Assembly (NCBI GenBank): GCA_964561825.1
Contig: CAZLSB010000060.1
Coordinates: forward strand, 1-17,616
Direction of reading: 5' to 3'
DNA length: 17,616 nucleotides
Source of the DNA: JADKFD01 sp964561825
GTDB taxonomy: Bacteria; Pseudomonadota; Gammaproteobacteria; Xanthomonadales; SZUA-5
Each line of letters starts with the position of its first letter. Position 1 is the stretch's first letter. Shown here piece by piece: positions 1 through 8,259 of this stretch. A program made the translations under genes and the position numbers. The notes under the pieces were generated by a model. It had not been told where the DNA came from. It did not search any database and saw nothing but the letters and a program-made list of their open reading frames with translations.

Positions 1-2
1 CG

Positions 3-1124
3 TGGATATCCATCAGTGCCGTGACGCTGGCGGCGATCGGTCTGGTCATGGTCGCGTCTAGTTCGATCGCGATTGCTGAAGAGCTGAATGTGGGGCCGTT
101 TTACTTCCTGATCCGCCACGTGCTGTTTTTGAGCCTCGGCAGCGCGTTGGCGTGGTTGGCTTACCGCACGGATCTCGATTGGCTCAAACAGTATTCGCAA
201 ATCATGATTCTCGGCGCCTTCATTTTGCTGTTGCTGGTGTTCATTCCCGAATTGGGGGTGGAAGTCAAAGGCGCACGGCGCTGGATTCGCCTCGGCATTT
301 CTAATTTTCAGGTGGTTGAAGCGGTTAAGGTATTTCTGATCATTTATCTCGCTGGGTATTTCGTTCGCCATCAAGAAACGCTGCAACGCAGTTTGATCGG
401 CGTGGCCAAACCGCTGGTGGTCGCCGGTGCGCTCATCGGACTGTTGTTGGTGCAGCCGGATTTTGGTGGTGCCTTGCTGTTGCTGGCGATTGCGGGCGGC
501 ATGGTCTGGCTGGCGGGTGGCTCGGCACGCCATTTGTTCGGCATTTTGATCTTAATCGTGCCCGTGGTAGTCGCCGCCGCGATGGCCGAACCGTACCGCA
601 TGCGCCGCTTGTTCACATTTATGGATCCGTGGGCAGATCCTTGGGATGGCGGCTTTCAATTGACTCAAGCACTCATTGCGGTTGGCCGTGGTGAATGGTT
701 TGGCGTGGGCCTTGGGCAAAGCGTGCAAAAGCTGTTTTATCTACCCGAAGCACATACCGATTTCATTCTTGCGGTGATTGCCGAAGAGTTTGGTTTTGTC
801 GGCATTTTGATCATCATTGCGTTGTTTGCCGCCTTTACTGGCCGCGCATTTCAACTAGGAATCGAGGGTTTACGGCAGGGGCGCGCGTTTGAGGCCTATT
901 TGGCTTATGGCATTGCGTTGTGGTTTTCACTGCAGGCCGCCATCAGTATCGGCGTCAACATTGGCGCCTTGCCAACCAAAGGACTGACGCTGCCGCTGAT
1001 CAGTTCTGGCGGTTCCAGCGTGATCATGAGTTGTGTTGCGGTGGGGCTGTTGCTCAAGGTCAGCGCCTGTTTACGTGAGCCACCCGTCGGCCCAGATGGC
1101 CCAGTTGCTGGAGTGACCCGATGA
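3..1124 (+). CDS. ftsW: FtsW, lipid II polymerase of the divisome (5' end outside window)
   Basis: Polytopic inner-membrane SEDS glycosyltransferase that polymerises lipid II into septal glycan strands with FtsI. The frame is open to the left window edge (codons from position 3 read WISISAV), so the N-terminus is missing; the GTG at 21 is unlikely to be the real start. SEDS hallmarks are visible: QPDFGGALLL near 456-485, the LGQSVQKLFYLPEAHTDF loop near 708-764 whose Asp (codon 759-761) matches the catalytic aspartate of FtsW/RodA, and the C-terminal PTKGLTLPLISSGGSS block near 970-1020, typical of FtsW. Repeated hydrophobic stretches fit about ten membrane helices. The stop TGA overlaps the murG start as ATGA, so the two are probably translationally coupled. 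Position upstream of murG fits the standard dcw order. Confidence 0.96.
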   Translation, partial: WISISAVTLAAIGLVMVASSSIAIAEELNVGPFYFLIRHVLFLSLGSALAWLAYRTDLDWLKQYSQIMILGAFILLLLVFIPELGVEVKGARRWIRLGISNFQVVEAVKVFLIIYLAGYFVRHQETLQRSLIGVAKPLVVAGALIGLLLVQPDFGGALLLLAIAGGMVWLAGGSARHLFGILILIVPVVVAAAMAEPYRMRRLFTFMDPWADPWDGGFQLTQALIAVGRGEWFGVGLGQSVQKLFYLPEAHTDFILAVIAEEFGFVGILIIIALFAAFTGRAFQLGIEGLRQGRAFEAYLAYGIALWFSLQAAISIGVNIGALPTKGLTLPLISSGGSSVIMSCVAVGLLLKVSACLREPPVGPDGPVAGVTR

Positions 1125-2188
1125 GCGCGCCGGTATTGATCATGGCGGGTGGCACCGGTGGACACGTGTTTCCCGGACTTGCGGTTGCGGCTGCATTGCA
1201 GCAGCGCAACGTGCCGGTGGTGTGGCTGGGTGCGGAAGGCGGCATGGAACAAAGTTTAGTGCCGCGCCACAACATTCCGTTTGAGGCGATTCGCGTGCGC
1301 GGGGTGCGTGGCAAGGGCTGGCAGCGCAAGTTGCGCATGCCCTTCGAACTGGCGCGAGCTTTTTTGCAAGCGCGCCGCGTGCTCAAACGCGTGCGACCGC
1401 GCAGCGTGCTGAGTTTGGGTGGTTATGCAGCCGGACCGGGCGGCTTGGCGGCGTTTTGGTTGCGTCTTCCGCTGCTGGTGCATGAACAAAACCGCATTCC
1501 CGGACTGACTAATCGCGTGTTGTCGCGCTTGGCGCAGCACTTATTCACCGGTTTTCCAGATGCGTTCGCGCCGCATGGCACTTGGGTAGGTAACCCGGTG
1601 CGCGCGGCCATTGCGGCGCTGCCGGCCCCAGCCGAACGCTTTGCTGGTCGGCTGGGCTTCAATGTCCTAGTGCTGGGTGGCAGCCAGGGCGCACTGGCGC
1701 TCAATCGCGTGCTGCCACAAGCGCTGGCCTTGCTGCCGCAAGCGCAACGACCGCAGGTTTGGCACCAATGTGGGAATAAATTGATTGATGAAGCGCTGCT
1801 CGATTATCGGCGCGCGGGGGTTAGTGGTCGGGTGGTGCCGTTTATCGACGATATGGCGGCAGCGTATGCTTGGGCCGATTTGGTCATTTGTCGCGCCGGA
1901 GCGCTGACGCTGGCCGAAATTACCGCGGCCGGCGTGGCGGCTGTGCTGGTGCCGTACCCGCACGCGGTGGACGATCACCAAACCGCCAATGCGCGCTGGC
2001 TTACCGAGGCCGATGCCGCTGAACTGTTGCCAGAGGCGCAGCTGACGCCCGAATTGCTGGTGTCGCGTTTGCAGGCGCTAGGACATGACCGCGAGCGACT
2101 GCTGGCGATGGCGCAGAACGCGCGCAATCTGGCCCGCACCGATGCCGCCGAACGGGTCGCCGACGCCTGCATGGGTGTGAGCCGATGA
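1121..2188 (+). CDS. murG: MurG, UDP-GlcNAc:undecaprenyl-PP-MurNAc-pentapeptide GlcNAc transferase
   Basis: Adds GlcNAc to lipid I to make lipid II on the cytoplasmic face of the inner membrane. 355 residues, normal for the family, with two GT-B domains. Visible motifs: the glycine-rich GGTGGH loop (residues 10-15), GYAAGP (101-106), HEQN (121-124), VGNPVR (156-161), the second glycine loop GGSQGA (186-191), and the donor-binding region CRAGALTLAEI (257-267) followed by HAVDDHQTANA (281-291). The ATG at 1121 overlaps the ftsW stop as ATGA and is preceded by GGAG at 1110-1113, seven bases upstream, so the start is well supported. Its own stop overlaps murC in the same way. It supplies lipid II to FtsW encoded just upstream. 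Confidence 0.97.
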   Translation: MSAPVLIMAGGTGGHVFPGLAVAAALQQRNVPVVWLGAEGGMEQSLVPRHNIPFEAIRVRGVRGKGWQRKLRMPFELARAFLQARRVLKRVRPRSVLSLGGYAAGPGGLAAFWLRLPLLVHEQNRIPGLTNRVLSRLAQHLFTGFPDAFAPHGTWVGNPVRAAIAALPAPAERFAGRLGFNVLVLGGSQGALALNRVLPQALALLPQAQRPQVWHQCGNKLIDEALLDYRRAGVSGRVVPFIDDMAAAYAWADLVICRAGALTLAEITAAGVAAVLVPYPHAVDDHQTANARWLTEADAAELLPEAQLTPELLVSRLQALGHDRERLLAMAQNARNLARTDAAERVADACMGVSR

Positions 2189-3627
2189 GCATCTCGGCAC
2201 GTTTTCGTCCCGGTGGTGATTTGATGCGCGCCTTTAAACGCGTGCACTTTATTGGCATCGGTGGCTCCGGCATGAGCGGCATCGCCGAGGTCATGCATAA
2301 CCTGGGTTATGCGGTGAGCGGTTCCGATCAAGCCAGCAGCGCCGTCACCCAGCGCTTGGCACAGCTGGGTATTGTGATCCAGTTGGGACATCAGGCCGCA
2401 CACGTCGCGCAAGTCGATGTGGTCGTCGTGTCGAGCGCGATCAGTCCCGCCAATGTCGAATTGCAGGCCGCTCGGCAGCGCCGCCTGCCGGTGGTGCCAC
2501 GGGCTGAAATGTTGGGCGAATTGATGCGCTTTCGGCGCGGTATTGCGGTGGCCGGCACGCACGGTAAAACCACCACGACCAGCCTGATAGCCAGTGTGCT
2601 GGCGGAGGGCGGGTTAGACCCGACCTTTGTGATTGGCGGACGGCTGAACAGCGCGGGTACCCACGCGCGTCTGGGCGCCGGTGAGTATCTGGTTGCCGAG
2701 GCGGACGAGAGTGATGGCTCGTTTCTGCTGTTGCAACCGGTCATGGCGGTGGTGACCAATATTGATGCGGACCACCTAGAGAATTTCGGTGGCAGCTTCG
2801 GACGTCTGTGTGAGGCCTTTGACGAGTTTTTGCATCGCATGCCGTTTTATGGGCTCGCGGTGCTGTGCGCTGATGATGTGGAAACGCGTGCGCTGGCAGC
2901 GCGCAGCCCACGCGCCGCGCGCACCTATGGTTTTGCCGCGGATGCCGATGTGCGTGCCAGCGATGTGCAGCAGAACGGTAGTCAAATGAGTTTCATGCTG
3001 CATCTGCCGGATGAAGCACCGCGCAGCGCGCTATTGCATCTGCCCGGCCGGCACAATGTGCAAAATGCCTGTGCCGCAGCCGCCATTGCGCTGGAGATTG
3101 GCATTGCGCCCGACACGATTGTCGATGGATTGGCGCGCTTTGCCGGCGTGGGTCGGCGTTTTGCGATCCATCCAGACTTAAGCCTTAGCCAGGGCAGCGT
3201 GATGTTTGTGGACGACTATGGCCACCATCCGCGCGAACTGCGCGCGGTCATTGAAGCCGCGCGTGGCGGTTGGCCGCAGCGTCGATTGGTACTGGCCTTT
3301 CAGCCGCATCGCTATACCCGCACCCGCGATTTGCTCGATGACTTCGCTGAGGTGCTCAGCCTCGCCGATGTCGTTGTGCTGAGCGAGGTGTATTCCGCCG
3401 GTGAAGCGCCGATCGCCGGCGCTGACGGCCGTGCGCTGGCGCGCGCCGTGCGCGCGCGCGGTCGTATCAACCCGGTGTTCATTGCGCATCCACGCGAACT
3501 GGTCACGGTGTTGCCTGATTTGCTGCGTGATGGCGATCTGTTGTTACTGCAAGGTGCGGGCGATATCGGCGCTGCCGCGCACGAGCTGGAAACGCGCGGT
3601 CACTTGCGCAGCGGAGCGTACCCATGA
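2185..3627 (+). CDS. murC: MurC, UDP-N-acetylmuramate--L-alanine ligase
   Basis: Cytoplasmic ATP-dependent Mur ligase that joins L-Ala to UDP-MurNAc. 480 residues with the three Mur-ligase domains: Rossmann-like N-terminus with GIGGSGMSGIAE (24-35), central ATPase domain with P-loop GTHGKTTTT (124-132), AEADESDGSF (171-180) and TNIDADHLEN (191-200), and C-terminal domain with HNVQNACAA (289-297), GVGRRF (320-325), VDDYGHHPRE (341-350) and FQPHRYTRT (371-379). The ATG at 2185 overlaps the murG stop; an in-frame ATG at 2224 (MRAFKRVHFIGIGG) would remove 13 residues of weak similarity and is a real alternative start. The gene ends in an ATGA overlap with the next frame, interpreted as murB. Confidence 0.96.
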   Translation: MSISARFRPGGDLMRAFKRVHFIGIGGSGMSGIAEVMHNLGYAVSGSDQASSAVTQRLAQLGIVIQLGHQAAHVAQVDVVVVSSAISPANVELQAARQRRLPVVPRAEMLGELMRFRRGIAVAGTHGKTTTTSLIASVLAEGGLDPTFVIGGRLNSAGTHARLGAGEYLVAEADESDGSFLLLQPVMAVVTNIDADHLENFGGSFGRLCEAFDEFLHRMPFYGLAVLCADDVETRALAARSPRAARTYGFAADADVRASDVQQNGSQMSFMLHLPDEAPRSALLHLPGRHNVQNACAAAAIALEIGIAPDTIVDGLARFAGVGRRFAIHPDLSLSQGSVMFVDDYGHHPRELRAVIEAARGGWPQRRLVLAFQPHRYTRTRDLLDDFAEVLSLADVVVLSEVYSAGEAPIAGADGRALARAVRARGRINPVFIAHPRELVTVLPDLLRDGDLLLLQGAGDIGAAAHELETRGHLRSGAYP

Positions 3628-3650
3628 GCCATGGACAGGTCAGTGACATC
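3624..3650 (+). CDS. murB: First codons of a gene entering the assembly gap, probably murB
   Basis: The murC stop at 3625-3627 overlaps an ATG at 3624, giving MSHGQVSDI before the N block begins at 3651. The ATGA overlap matches the junctions on either side. In many gammaproteobacterial dcw clusters the gene between murC and ddl is murB (UDP-N-acetylenolpyruvoylglucosamine reductase, a cytoplasmic FAD enzyme that completes UDP-MurNAc). The nine visible residues are not diagnostic, so the identity rests on position only. The counterpart 3' end is at 3752-3781. A MurB of normal size needs roughly 0.9-1.05 kb, far more than 100 bases, so the N block must be a placeholder of unknown true length if this is right. 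Confidence 0.5.
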
Positions 3651-3750
3651 NNNNNNNNNNNNNNNNNNNNNNNNNNNNNNNNNNNNNNNNNNNNNNNNNN
3701 NNNNNNNNNNNNNNNNNNNNNNNNNNNNNNNNNNNNNNNNNNNNNNNNNN
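3651..3750. other. Assembly gap, 100 N
   Basis: Exactly 100 undetermined bases, the conventional placeholder for a scaffold gap of unknown length. Nothing can be read here, and the protein predicted through it on the minus strand (a run of X) has no meaning. Coordinates downstream are therefore not true genomic distances from the upstream genes. Confidence 0.98.
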
Positions 3751-3751
3751 G

Positions 3752-3781
3752 CCAGCTAAGCCGTCAGAGGTGCACTCATGA
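3752..3781 (+). CDS. murB: Probable last codons of the gap gene (murB 3' end)
   Basis: After the gap, the frame starting at 3752 reads PAKPSEVHS and stops with TGA at 3779-3781, overlapping the ddlB ATG at 3778 as ATGA. This is the same 4-base coupling seen at the four other junctions from ftsW to ftsQ, which is why I prefer it over the other possible frame, which ends at the TAA at 3757-3759. The residues themselves cannot confirm MurB. Confidence 0.4.
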   Translation, partial: PAKPSEVHS

Positions 3782-4713
3782 TGCGCGAAAGTAATCCAGC
3801 CAACTTTGGTCGCGTCGCGGTGGTCATGGGCGGCAGCAGTTCGGAGCGTGAGGTGTCGCTCAATAGCGGCGCCAATGTGTTGGCGGCCCTGCGCGCGCGT
3901 GACGTGGATGCCTGTGCCATCGATGGGATTCCAGCACTGCTGGCGCACATCCATAGCGGCGCTTGTGATCGGGTATTCAACATTCTGCATGGCCGCGGTG
4001 GTGAAGACGGCGTGCTGCAGGGCGCTCTCGAAGCGCTTGGCGTGCCCTATACCGGCTCTGGCGTGCTCGGCTCAGCGCTATCGATGGACAAAGTGCGTAC
4101 CAAACGCGTTTGGCAGGCTTTGTCGATCCCCACACCCCAATTTGCCGTACTTAAGCGCGGCGCCGATGTCAGCGCGGCGTTGGCGATGGTGGGCCTGCCG
4201 GCGATCGTCAAACCCTCTCGCGAAGGCTCCAGCGTGGGTGTGACGCGGGTCTTGCACGAGCGTGACATTGACGCAGCGGTGGAGTTGGCGGCCCGCTATG
4301 ACGGTGAATTGTTGGTCGAAAGCATGATCGTTGGCCCCGAACTAACGGTGAGTATTTTGGATGGTCGGGCCTTGCCCAGCATTCGCATCGTGCCGTCCGG
4401 CGAGTTTTACGACTATCACGCCAAATATGTCGCCGATGACACGCAGTATTTATGCCCTGGTCTACCTGAGCCGGCGGAGACCGCCCTGCGCCAGATCAGT
4501 GAACGGGCGTTTCACGCGGTGGGTGCCAGTGGCTGGGGACGCATCGACATCATGCTCGACCGCAACGGTGGGTTTTACTTGTTGGAGGTCAATACCACGC
4601 CGGGCATGACCAGCCACAGCCTAGTGCCGAAAGCGGCAGCGCAGGCCGGGATCAGCTTTGAGAACCTGTGCTGGCAGATTCTAGAAACCAGTCTGACCAG
4701 GACGCCGGCATGA
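3778..4713 (+). CDS. ddlB: D-alanine--D-alanine ligase (DdlB type)
   Basis: Cytoplasmic ATP-grasp enzyme that makes the D-Ala-D-Ala dipeptide added by MurF. 311 residues, usual for the DdlB type. Visible blocks: GGSSSEREVS (18-27), HGRGGEDG (71-78), YTGSG (91-95), SMDK (102-105), the nucleotide-binding KPSREGSSVGV (145-155), DYHAKY (212-217), GWGRIDIM (253-260) and LLEVNTTPGMT (268-278) carrying the metal-binding Glu270 and Asn272. Two ATGs stand in tandem at 3778 and 3781; the first forms the ATGA overlap with the preceding frame. The stop overlaps ftsQ as ATGA at 4710-4713. Confidence 0.96.
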   Translation: MMRESNPANFGRVAVVMGGSSSEREVSLNSGANVLAALRARDVDACAIDGIPALLAHIHSGACDRVFNILHGRGGEDGVLQGALEALGVPYTGSGVLGSALSMDKVRTKRVWQALSIPTPQFAVLKRGADVSAALAMVGLPAIVKPSREGSSVGVTRVLHERDIDAAVELAARYDGELLVESMIVGPELTVSILDGRALPSIRIVPSGEFYDYHAKYVADDTQYLCPGLPEPAETALRQISERAFHAVGASGWGRIDIMLDRNGGFYLLEVNTTPGMTSHSLVPKAAAQAGISFENLCWQILETSLTRTPA

Positions 4714-5456
4714 GTGTGCACCGGCGCACCTGGGTCACTAGCGCTTCGGCGCTGCTCGCCGTTATCGCGGTGGGCTTGTTGGTTGCGGGTGCTTTCATGG
4801 CGCGCAATGGCGGCACTTTGTTGCCGTTCCGCTGGGTGGATGTTAGCGGCCCTTTTGACCACGTTAGCGCCGAACAAATCCGCGCTGCGGTGGGGGCTCC
4901 TGCAGCGATGGGGTTTTTCATGGTTGACCTAGCCCAAGTGCGCGCCGCAACGCTGGCACTGCCGTGGGTGGCGGAGGCGGAAGTCCGCAAAGTGTGGCCT
5001 GACACCTTGGAAGTGCAGGTTCGTGAACGACAGGTGCTGGGGCGCCTGGGCAACGATCGTTTGGTCGACGTAGCCGGGAACGTGTTTCCCGCCCGTGGCG
5101 CCGGCGATACCCGCGGTTTGCCGCTGTTTGATGCCGAGCCTGCGCAAATGCCGCAGTTGGCTGACTACTACCGGCAGGCACAACGCGATGTGGAAGGTCT
5201 CGGGCGTCGCGTGACGGTGATGCGAATGAACCCGCGTGGCGCTTTGGAGTTGGAATTAGACGATGGCTTGACGGTGCGCCTCGGAAGTCGCGCGCAACTG
5301 CCACGCTGGGGGCGCTTTATCGCCAGTTTGCCGCGTTTGGCGGCACTCGACCCTCGTCCGATTGCCCAGGTTGATCTGCGTTACACCCATGGCTACGCGG
5401 TGCGTTATGCCGAGCCGCAAAGTTCCATTCCCTCCGATCCGAGCAATGACAGCTAA
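4710..5456 (+). CDS. ftsQ: FtsQ, divisome assembly protein
   Basis: Bitopic inner-membrane protein linking early (FtsA/FtsZ) and late (FtsW/FtsI) divisome parts through FtsB and FtsL. 248 residues from the ATG at 4710: short cytoplasmic tail, one membrane segment (about residues 10-29), a POTRA domain (about 40-107) with FRWVDVSGPFDHVS and the family-typical LPWVAEAEVRKVWPDTLEV, then the periplasmic beta domain. A longer frame opening at 4668 would add 14 residues inside ddlB; the ATG at 4710 is preferred because it makes the ATGA overlap seen elsewhere in this operon. ftsA begins four bases after the stop. Confidence 0.94.
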   Translation: MSVHRRTWVTSASALLAVIAVGLLVAGAFMARNGGTLLPFRWVDVSGPFDHVSAEQIRAAVGAPAAMGFFMVDLAQVRAATLALPWVAEAEVRKVWPDTLEVQVRERQVLGRLGNDRLVDVAGNVFPARGAGDTRGLPLFDAEPAQMPQLADYYRQAQRDVEGLGRRVTVMRMNPRGALELELDDGLTVRLGSRAQLPRWGRFIASLPRLAALDPRPIAQVDLRYTHGYAVRYAEPQSSIPSDPSNDS

Positions 5457-5460
5457 AGCC

Positions 5461-6690
5461 ATGAGTCGCAAATCCGACAAAACCTTGATCGTCGGCCTCG
5501 ATATCGGCACCTCTAAAGTGGTGGCGATGGTGGGCGAATACGCGCCGGGTGAGGCCGTCGAAATCATCGGCATGGGCAGCCAGCCCAGCCGCGGTATCAA
5601 ACGAGGTGTGGTCGTCGACATCGAGTCGACCGTGCAATCCATTCAGCGCGCTGTAGAAGAAGCCGAGCAAATGAGTGGCTGCGAGATTCGCTCGGTATAC
5701 GCGGGAATCAGTGGCAGCCATGTTAAGAGTCTGAATTCCCACGGGATCGTCGCCATCCGCGACAAAGAAGTGACCGACTACGACGTCGATCGCGTATTGG
5801 ATGCGGCGCGTGCAATGCCGATTCCCGCCGACCAAAGAATTCTGCACGTGCTGCCGCAGGAATACGTAATCGATGAGCAAGAGGGTGTTCGTTATCCGAT
5901 TGGCATGAGTGGCGTACGGCTGGAGGTGCGCGTGCATCTGGTGACGGCTGCCGCAAGTGCTGCGCAGAACATCACCAAGTGCATTGCGCGCTGCGGATTG
6001 GAAGTGGACGATCTGATCCTGCAGCCGCTGGCCGCGAGCCATGCGGTACTCACCGACGACGAGCGCGAACTCGGCGTGGCGCTGATCGATATCGGTGCCG
6101 GAACGACCGACATCGTGATTTTTGCCCAAGGCGCGATTCGCCACACCTCGGTGTTACCGATCGCCGGTGACCAAGTCACCAATGACATCGCAGTGGCCTT
6201 GCGCACGCCCACCCAGCACGCCGAAGAGATCAAGCTCAAATACGCTTGTGCGCTGGCGCATCTGGCCACGGCCGAAGAGAGCATCCAAGTGCCTAGCGTT
6301 GGCGATCGACCGCCGCGGCGGCTGGCTCGCCAAACCTTGGCCGAAGTGGTGCAACCACGCTACGAAGAGTTGTTCTCACTGGCGCAAGCCGAACTGCGGC
6401 GCAGCGGCTACGAGGATTTGATCGCCGCCGGCATCGTGTTAACGGGCGGTGCTTCGCGGATGGACGGCGCGGTTGAGCTGGCCGAAGAGATTTTCCATAT
6501 GCCAGTGCGCTTGGGGCTGCCGCAGCATGTCAGCGGGCTGAGTGACATTGTCGGCAATCCAATCCATTCGGCGGGCGTAGGCCTGCTGATTTATGGCTCG
6601 CAAACCAAACCGCGGCCCAGCGCCCGGCCAATCAGCGGCGCACGCAGTCTGTGGGCACGCATTAAACACTTTGTAGGCGGCGAATTTTGA
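5461..6690 (+). CDS. ftsA: FtsA, actin-like membrane tether of the Z ring
   Basis: Cytoplasmic actin-like ATPase that anchors FtsZ to the membrane and recruits later divisome proteins. 409 residues from the ATG at 5461 (MSRKSDKTLIVGLDIG), close to the family length of about 420. ATP-binding signatures: LDIGTSK (13-19), LIDIGAGTTD (208-217), VLTGGASRMDG (326-336). The C-terminus SLWARIKHFVGGEF (396-409) is the amphipathic membrane-targeting helix. The frame is open further upstream to 5362, but that part lies inside ftsQ and looks nothing like FtsA. The ribosome-binding site is weak, so coupling to ftsQ translation is plausible. Confidence 0.96.
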   Translation: MSRKSDKTLIVGLDIGTSKVVAMVGEYAPGEAVEIIGMGSQPSRGIKRGVVVDIESTVQSIQRAVEEAEQMSGCEIRSVYAGISGSHVKSLNSHGIVAIRDKEVTDYDVDRVLDAARAMPIPADQRILHVLPQEYVIDEQEGVRYPIGMSGVRLEVRVHLVTAAASAAQNITKCIARCGLEVDDLILQPLAASHAVLTDDERELGVALIDIGAGTTDIVIFAQGAIRHTSVLPIAGDQVTNDIAVALRTPTQHAEEIKLKYACALAHLATAEESIQVPSVGDRPPRRLARQTLAEVVQPRYEELFSLAQAELRRSGYEDLIAAGIVLTGGASRMDGAVELAEEIFHMPVRLGLPQHVSGLSDIVGNPIHSAGVGLLIYGSQTKPRPSARPISGARSLWARIKHFVGGEF

Positions 6691-6740
6691 TGTGTACGGC
6701 CTGCGCTTGCTACTGAGGAGCGCCGCAGGTCGAGATGAGG

Positions 6741-6765
6741 CGACGAATTCAGGGGTGATTCGTCG
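6741..6765 (+). promoter_or_regulatory. Hairpin in the ftsA-ftsZ spacer
   Basis: CGACGAAT (6741-6748) and ATTCGTCG (6758-6765) form a perfect 8-bp stem with a 9-base loop TCAGGGGTG, in the 152-bp spacer upstream of ftsZ. There is no T-run after it, so it is not a classic terminator. It could be an mRNA processing or stability structure, or a protein site. Seen directly; function inferred only from place. Confidence 0.45.
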
Positions 6766-6842
6766 GGGGAGACCGGGGTGCGCAAGGATTGCGCCGAACG
6801 GTAAGGGGTCAACTGGCTGGCACTACTTACGAGGTTCTGATC

Positions 6843-8033
6843 ATGTTTCAACTAATGGAAAGTGCGACACCCAATGCGGTTATCAAAGTCATCGGGGTTG
6901 GTGGGGGCGGCGGTAATGCTATCGCACACATGCTGGGCGGCAGCATTGAAGGCGTCGAGTTTATCTGCGCCAATACCGACGCTCAGGCGCTGCGCCGCGC
7001 CGAGGGCATTACCTTGTTGCAGCTCGGCACGAATGTCACCAAGGGCCTGGGCGCTGGCGCCAATCCTGAAGTGGGGCGGCAGGCCGCGATTGAAGATCGC
7101 GAGCGCATCAGTGAAGCACTGCGTGGCGCCGATATGGTGTTCATCACCGCCGGCATGGGCGGCGGTACCGGCACCGGCGCGGCACCGGTCATTGCGCAGA
7201 TCGCCAAGGATCTCAATATCCTGACGGTCGCCGTGGTGACCAAACCCTTCCCTTTCGAGGGCAAGCGCCGTATGCAGGTCGCCATGAAAGGCATCGAAGA
7301 ATTGGCCCAACATGTCGATTCGCTGATCACCATTCCAAATGAAAAACTGCTGACCGTGTTGGGTCGCGAAGTTTCGCTGTTGAATGCCTTCCGCGAAGCC
7401 AACGATGTATTGCTCGGCGCCGTACAGGGCATCGCCGATCTGATCACCAGGCCGGGTTTGATCAACGTCGATTTCGCCGATGTGCGCACCGTCATGAGCG
7501 AAATGGGCTTGGCCATGATGGGCACCGGTCGGGCACGTGGCGACGATCGCGCAGTGGCCGCTACAGAGGCTGCGATCGGCAACCCGTTGCTCGAAGACAT
7601 CAACCTGAAGGGCGCCTGCGGCATTCTGGTGAATATTACCTCCGGCCCCAATCTGACCATGCGCGAGTACAACGAAGTGGGTCAGACGGTGGCTGAGTTC
7701 GCCGCTGACGATGCCAACATCAAGATCGGCACCGTACTCGATATGGATCTCGAAGACGAAATCCGGGTCACGGTGGTCGCAACGGGCCTCAATCGGCAAG
7801 CGCAACGAACGCCGGTGGACGCGTTTGCTGGCGCACCAATGCGCAGCAACATCCGCGTAGTTCGGCCATTGGATGCCGAACCTGCGGCGGTCCCGCAGCC
7901 GCAGCTAACGCAACGCCCGCAGCAGCCACGGCGCTTTGGCGCAAACGGCGCCGCGACGGCAACACAGGCAACACCAGAAACCGAGTATGACTACTTGGAT
8001 ATTCCGGCGTTCCTGCGGCGCCAAGCCGACTGA
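6843..8033 (+). CDS. ftsZ: FtsZ, tubulin-like cell-division GTPase
   Basis: Forms the cytokinetic ring. 396 residues from the ATG at 6843, preceded by GAGG at 6831-6834 eight bases upstream, which fixes the start; the longer frame from 6789 has no such support. Domains: GTP-binding domain with VGGGGGNAI (19-27), NTDAQAL (44-50) and the tubulin signature GGGTGTGA (106-113), T7 catalytic loop NVDFADV (208-214), C-terminal domain, then a variable Ala/Pro/Gln-rich linker (about 318-378). The conserved tail YDYLDIPAFLRRQ (382-394) binds FtsA and other partners. Unlike the tightly overlapping upstream genes, ftsZ has its own leader, in keeping with the separate control of ftsZ known in other bacteria. 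Confidence 0.98.
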   Translation: MFQLMESATPNAVIKVIGVGGGGGNAIAHMLGGSIEGVEFICANTDAQALRRAEGITLLQLGTNVTKGLGAGANPEVGRQAAIEDRERISEALRGADMVFITAGMGGGTGTGAAPVIAQIAKDLNILTVAVVTKPFPFEGKRRMQVAMKGIEELAQHVDSLITIPNEKLLTVLGREVSLLNAFREANDVLLGAVQGIADLITRPGLINVDFADVRTVMSEMGLAMMGTGRARGDDRAVAATEAAIGNPLLEDINLKGACGILVNITSGPNLTMREYNEVGQTVAEFAADDANIKIGTVLDMDLEDEIRVTVVATGLNRQAQRTPVDAFAGAPMRSNIRVVRPLDAEPAAVPQPQLTQRPQQPRRFGANGAATATQATPETEYDYLDIPAFLRRQAD

Positions 8034-8043
8034 AGCGATCTCC

Positions 8044-8116
8044 CGCGCACCTTTTCCGGGTGCGCGTGTGTCGGAACAGCCAGTGCCGCCAGGGGCAAGG
8101 ATGACCCCTGGCGGCA
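8044..8116 (+). terminator. Two consecutive hairpins after ftsZ
   Basis: First hairpin: CGCGCACC (8044-8051) and GGTGCGCG (8059-8066), 8 bp, 7-base loop. Second: TGCCGCCAGGGG (8084-8095) and CCCCTGGCGGCA (8105-8116), 12 perfect base pairs, 9-base loop. They begin 10 bases after the ftsZ stop. Neither is followed by a clear T-run, so an intrinsic terminator is not certain; they may instead block 3' exonucleases or attenuate read-through into lpxC. Confidence 0.5.
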
Positions 8117-8223
8117 GCGTATTGCGTTGACCTTCCCAAGGCCACAGCCTCAGCAATCATCCTGCTGTGCGGGCTAGCGCACAGTGTTGCGTGTGCTAAT
8201 TCAGTTCAAATAGTGTGGTTGCA

Positions 8224-8241
8224 ACGCAACACATGTTGCGT
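8224..8241. promoter_or_regulatory. Palindrome upstream of lpxC
   Basis: ACGCAACA-CA-TGTTGCGT is a perfect 8-bp dyad with a 2-base centre, better suited to a dimeric DNA-binding protein than to an RNA hairpin. The half-site TTGCGTG also occurs singly at 8187-8193 and 8260-8266. The cluster lies in the 294-bp ftsZ-lpxC spacer; no regulator is identified. Confidence 0.35.
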
Positions 8242-8259
8242 GGGACGCTACGGGCGTCT

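Noticed and set aside
3640..3990. Minus-strand open frame spanning the gap
   Set aside because: It is translated through N and is antisense to ddlB.
5362..5460. N-terminal extension of FtsA
   Set aside because: It lies inside ftsQ; the family start MSRKSDKTLIVGLDIG at 5461 is clear.
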